A stretch of DNA of 64,000 nt from Pezicula radicicola (taxonomy: Eukaryota; Ascomycota; Leotiomycetes; Helotiales; Dermateaceae): NCBI GenBank assembly GCA_003008705.1, contig PDUO01000102.1, forward strand, positions 2,776-66,775, written 5' to 3'. The notes under the pieces are model-generated. The model was not told the origin of the DNA. It searched no databases and saw only the letters and a list, made by a program, of their open reading frames with translations. Both the position numbers and the translations under genes were made by a program. Positions 60,221-64,000 of the stretch are shown here, in pieces (the first letter of the stretch is position 1; each line of letters opens with the position of its first letter).

Positions 60221-60386
60221 TTCAGAAACAGTGACCGAGAAGGCAAAGGCAGTAGGTGTAGAAGTTGAGGTAGCTGAAGACATGCAGCATGATTATATTT
60301 TCCTCGCTGGAAATGCTCCAGAAGCAGATAAAACAATCGCGGAAGTTGGGAAATTCTTTGTACAAAAGCTCAAGATTATAGCTTGA
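60185..60386 (+). pseudogene. Alpha/beta hydrolase C-terminal fragment
   Basis: About 67 residues on the + strand read WRSELLLSDSETVTEKAKAV, GVEVEVAEDMQHDYIFLAGN and APEADKTIAEVGKFFVQKL to TGA at 60,384. This is the C-terminal end of HSL-type esterases, including the catalytic-His region (MQH). Nothing upstream on this strand continues it, because the sequence becomes the antisense of the HMG-CoA lyase start. It is the 3' stump of a third esterase gene cut by a rearrangement. Confidence 0.7.
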
Positions 60387-60918
60387 GTAGCTTATATTCC
60401 TTTACTATTTATTTGATATAGCTATTTATTCTGGTTTATCATAGAGCGATGTGTAATTGAACATTATTGAAATTTAATTCAAGATTGAAGGTGGTCTATA
60501 TAGGAAGAGTGGCTAAACATGTTTGAAAACAGATTTTATAGGCCAAGTAAGCATTCTTCCTTGCTTGCGTGACCTAGGAATTGTTGAAGATGCCGGAGGA
60601 TAGGTATACAAATAATATCAATGATAAAATTTTCATACTGATCCATCCTATCCATATACCAAAACAATACAAATTGTAGATAACTTAGTTTTAAAAATGA
60701 TCATATACAAATTTGACAAATGAAACTCAATTTGGATCTTCGCAAACAGTACATAGTTCACAATCATAATGTAGGGACAAATATGGAAGATAGGCATAAA
60801 GATAGTTCTTGATTCAAGACGGTAGACAATAATATTCATTTTGAAGTATATCCTCTAATACATGTTCGTAAAGGATTCTTAACCAGGCTACAGAAGCAGG
60901 AATGTAGGAATGATGCAT
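60387..60918. other. Spacer between the hydrolase fragment and SDR3
   Basis: AT-rich intergenic DNA with one meaningless short minus frame (60,648-60,839). No gene is seen. Confidence 0.45.
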
Positions 60919-61871
60919 TTACCCATCCACAACCAATGCACTCCCTGACATGAAGCTGCTCATATTAGAGGCTAGAAAGGCGATACAATCACCAATTTCT
61001 TCTATTTGCGTAACCCGCTACATGGCCATTTTTTCCATCTCGTCATCCATCGCGTCAGACTTTATGAGTGGTCTCAACAATGCCGTTTCGACATATCTGG
61101 AACAAATGATATTAATACGAATTCCTCGGGGTGTAAAGGTGTTGGCCTTCTAAATATCAGCGTTGTCAGAAGCCGCCAGGCGATTGAGGAAGGAGATGTA
61201 ACACACGCTCTTAGTGAGTCCAATAACGGCGTACTTGGCTACCGAGGAGGCCGTGACTAGTAATTCTGAGGATGATACGCCAACAATGCCATACATTGAG
61301 GCGAAATTGATGATTGTACCGCGTCCCTCTCGCTAGCCAATACAACTACAAGAGAAGTCAGCTCCTACTACTATGTATGAGCGACAATTCCTACTCTTGT
61401 TTCATCATCTGTTTGATCTCTGCTCTCTAGTATAGCCAAACGCCATGGAGATTAATTTCCTCAAATTCCTACATTCTGCGTACTTTATCTCCGGTGCAAG
61501 ACCACGCAGGCCAGCAATTCCAGCATTATTTACAGCTACGTCAAGTCGGCCAAAGGCCTCAACTATATCGGCAATTGCTTGGTCCACTAAAGCCTCTGAC
61601 GCTACATCCATATACAGTTTTAGGACTTCTACATCAGGATGACGGGATTTGAGCTCGGCGGCGGTTTCTTCGAGCCTTTCTGGAGAAATATCGGAGATAG
61701 TTATTTTGGGATAGCCATACTAGAACGTGCTCCTTATCAGCAGATGATTCTCTCTTCTCAAAACTATATGTTTCTTCTGCAGTACAACATTGGTGAAGAA
61801 ATGGGGAAATTACTTGAACCTGCACCTGTCACAAGTAACGTTTCTGTGATGACGGAAGTCTTCGCGGCCAT
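60919..61871 (-). pseudogene. Short-chain dehydrogenase/reductase 3
   Basis: ATG 61,871 gives TETLLVTGAGS, then a GTAATT donor and an intron region. Next come YPKITISDISPERLEETAAE, LKSRHPDVEVLKLYMDVAS, RLDVAVNNAGIAGLRGLAPE and, one register away, EINLHGVWLY-stop-RAEIKQM (TAG, Gln expected), MMKQE-stop, ASMYGIVGVS, AKYAVIGLTKS and RGIRINIICSRYVETALL. The frame ends at TAA 60,921 after LVVDG. The active-site Tyr-x-x-x-Lys region is altered (ASSVAKYAV instead of YCASK-type). At least two stops and one frameshift are present. It was probably an NAD(P)-dependent oxidoreductase. Its arrangement resembles SDR1. Confidence 0.75.
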
Positions 61872-62733
61872 GATGAACCATGCGGGGCTTGTGTTTACGA
61901 TAATGAATTACTATATAGAGCGCTAAGACGGTTTAGAAGGCGCCTTTAGCTTCAAGTTGGTGAAGATTATTGTTGAGTTTTAAGAGGCATGTATTATAGC
62001 TACATTCACAAGTGACACGTACAACCAGCACACGTACGGGATGCTCTCCAACCTCCGAAATCCAGTAGAATAGAAAAACGTACACTACAGCCTAATTATT
62101 GAAATTCAGGGGCTTCTGTACCATTGTATATCTTCATCCTCAAGGACGGAAGTCTTTTCCGTCATGCGGAATTCAAGATAGCGAGGAATGTATAGACAAC
62201 GACCAATTGTCTCCCTAGTATCCGTGAAGAACATTACATAGGATAACTATATCATTAACCGAGAATTAGTATTGAGACATCCACGCATACGATGCCCGAG
62301 ATCTCACAGCATCATTGTCCCCAGACTTTGGTATCCCATATCTGGGTTTAACAGAATGCTGTCAATCCATCAATTCAACAACCCGAATCTGATACCCATC
62401 AAACAAGCGTATCGTCGTCTTTCCACCTGGCGGCAAATCGATTATTATTCCTTTCAGATAATTGGTCCGATTATCCGGAATCAATACTGCAACATATGTC
62501 TAGTAATGGTAGATACTGTCCAGTTGACTGAAGCAGCGGCTCTTTCGGTGCCAAGTCATATATCATGTATATTTATGAAGTTCATATTATATTCTAGGAA
62601 AGAAGAATGACACTTAAAGTTCTCGCTCCTTACTTCTTACTTACCTACATTAGATTCACCCACGCAATTACTTCTTCATCCGTGAACTATATTGCAACTT
62701 CAGACTACTTCTGATACTAAAATATTCCTCGTC
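61872..62733. promoter_or_regulatory. Divergent intergenic region, SDR3 / BVMO5
   Basis: The starts of SDR3 (minus) and BVMO5 (plus) are about 0.86 kb apart. A + frame at 62,272-62,610 has no recognisable motif. It presumably contains both promoters. No operator was identified. Confidence 0.4.
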
Positions 62734-64000
62734 ATGGCCGCCACAATCAGTGCCGTTGAGAATGCTCTGGCACCAGATGCCTCCGCGGTCATAATCCAGA
62801 AAGTGACTAGGAATAATGCAGTCAGCTCCGATCCCGACCCGACAGCATTGAGGGCGAAGTATCTTGAAGAGAAAGCGAAGAGATTAAATACTTCCGGGAT
62901 CTCTCAATACTACTTTATCTCCAAGAACAAAACGCTGACGCATTTCCTTGACGACCTATATACCTCGCTTATTGAACGTGAGCCAGTTATATAAAATCAT
63001 GAAATCGTTATCATGGGTGGAGGCTATGGTGGTCTACTAGCTGCTGCACGTCTTTGTGATGCCGGATATGAAGATATTCTCATCGTCGAAAAGGGATCTG
63101 ATTTCGGTGGTACCTGGTAAGCTTCTGTACCTGGAGAATCTGAATTGGTCTAAACTCTTACATTTGCTGTAGGTACTGGAATCGATACCCAGGAGCTCAA
63201 TGTGATATAGAATCGTACATCTATATGCCATTACTTGAGGAGTTGAACTGTCTGCCCACAGAAAAGTACGCTGAGGGAGCCAAGTTGTTTGTACATGCCC
63301 AAAGGATTGGGAAGCACTATGATCTCTATCGAAGAACTTTGTTTCAAACCTTCTGCTCAGAAATGCGTTGGGATGACCAGGAAGGAGTTTGGAGACTGAA
63401 GACAAATCAAGGCGATAATATCACTGCACGCTTCGTAATTCCTTGTGGAGGTCCTTTGAACATGCCCAAACTCCCCGGTCTGCCTGGCATTGAGAAGTTC
63501 AAAGGACATTAGTTTCATTCTAGTCGATGGGATTATGAGTACACTAGAGGTGATAGGAGTGGCAATATGGAGAAGCTCAAAGACAAGCGTGTAGGCGTTA
63601 TTGGCACAGGAGCCACCGGTGTCCAGATAATGCCGCATCTTAGAGCATCAGTCGGAGAGCTTTATGTCTTTCAACGTACACCGTCGTCAATTGATGTCCG
63701 CGGCAATCGTCCAATAGATCCAGAGTGGGCCAAGACTCTCAAAAAGGGCTGGCAGCAAGAATACATGGATAATTTCAATATTCTAATTAGCGGGGGAACC
63801 GTCGAAGTTGACCTAGTCAATGATAGTTGGACCGATATCCTGCGCTCGCTTGCAGGATTCTTTGGTGATGGCGCAAGTAGAGCTGGTCAAAACGGAAATC
63901 CAGTCGATCCAGCTCAAATTACTGCCAAGATGCAAATGGCTGACTATAAAAAGATGGAGTCTATTCGAGCAAGAGTAGACAAATACATCAAAGATCCCAA
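62734..64000 (+). pseudogene. Flavin Baeyer-Villiger monooxygenase 5, runs off the window
   Basis: ATG 62,734 encodes an N-terminal extension (ALRAKYLEEKAKRLNTSG, HFLDDLYTSLIEREPVI) and then a TAA at 62,992-62,994 where Gln is expected. The frame continues with NHEIVIMGGGYGGLLAAARL (FAD) and VEKGSDFGGTW. After an intron come [40 protein letters not shown] and the fingerprint FKGH-stop-FHSSRWDYEY (TAG 63,510-63,512, Trp). The NADPH motif VGVIGTGATGVQIMPHL is intact, followed by VFQRTPSSIDVRGNRPIDPE. It belongs to the longer phenylacetone/cyclododecanone-type BVMO group. The C-terminal part lies beyond 64,000. At least two RIP-type stops. Confidence 0.85.

Noticed and set aside
11721..64000. 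TAG/TAA codons in conserved genes might mean a reassigned genetic code
   Set aside because: Both Gln and Trp positions are affected, TAG and TAA also end intact genes such as the transporter (TAG), and frameshifts, deletions and active-site missense changes occur alongside. Pseudogenisation explains the data better.
1..64000. CRISPR array, bacterial operon signals, prophage
   Set aside because: Spliceosomal introns and fungal families show a eukaryotic genome, and no regular spacer-repeat array is present.
1..64000. tRNA or rRNA genes
   Set aside because: I saw no convincing cloverleaf with A and B boxes or rRNA core sequence. A covariance-model scan would be needed to exclude them.

Overview
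The window looks like nuclear DNA of a filamentous ascomycete (Pezizomycotina). Genes are split by many short GT..AG introns with CTRAC/CTGAC-type branch sites, and the families are typical of these fungi: NACHT-ankyrin NLR, Zn2Cys6 and bZIP/DUF3425 regulators, fungal sugar transporters and Baeyer-Villiger monooxygenases (BVMOs). Bases 1 to about 11,580 are an extreme AT-rich block in which CpA and TpG dinucleotides are almost absent and TpA is in great excess. That is the signature of repeat-induced point mutation (RIP). A near-perfect 27-bp inverted repeat (11,587-11,613 / 11,692-11,718) marks the edge of this block.

From 11.7 to 18.6 kb the DNA regains normal composition but holds only decayed genes: a NACHT/ankyrin NLR, a Myb/SANT-like protein, and an unrecognised ORF of about 430 codons. 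From 19.5 kb to the right end lies a dense array of catabolic genes: an MFS sugar transporter, five BVMOs, two HSL-type alpha/beta hydrolases plus a fragment of a third, two cyclase-family (PF04199) proteins, three SDRs, a TauD-type dioxygenase, a 3-hydroxyisobutyrate-dehydrogenase-like protein, an SRPBCC protein, an acyl-CoA synthetase, an acyl-CoA carboxylase beta subunit, an HMG-CoA lyase fused to a methylglutaconyl-CoA-hydratase-like domain, and two transcription factors (bZIP/DUF3425 and Zn2Cys6).

The acyl-CoA synthetase, carboxyltransferase, hydratase and lyase correspond to the bacterial Liu/Atu route for beta-methyl-branched acyl-CoAs (leucine and acyclic terpenes). Together with BVMOs and hydrolases they suggest (inference) a cluster that opened cyclic ketones, possibly monoterpenoid, to lactones, hydrolysed these, and degraded the resulting methyl-branched acids.

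Almost every gene carries one or more premature stops. Where the family consensus is clear these are nearly always TAG or TAA at Gln or Trp positions, as expected from C-to-T / G-to-A changes in the CpA context. A few genes (the MFS transporter, one SDR, probably one cyclase) can still be read through completely. The window therefore looks like a recently silenced catabolic gene cluster next to a heavily RIPped repeat block. Exon boundaries were deduced by eye from splice signals and family consensus and should be treated as models.
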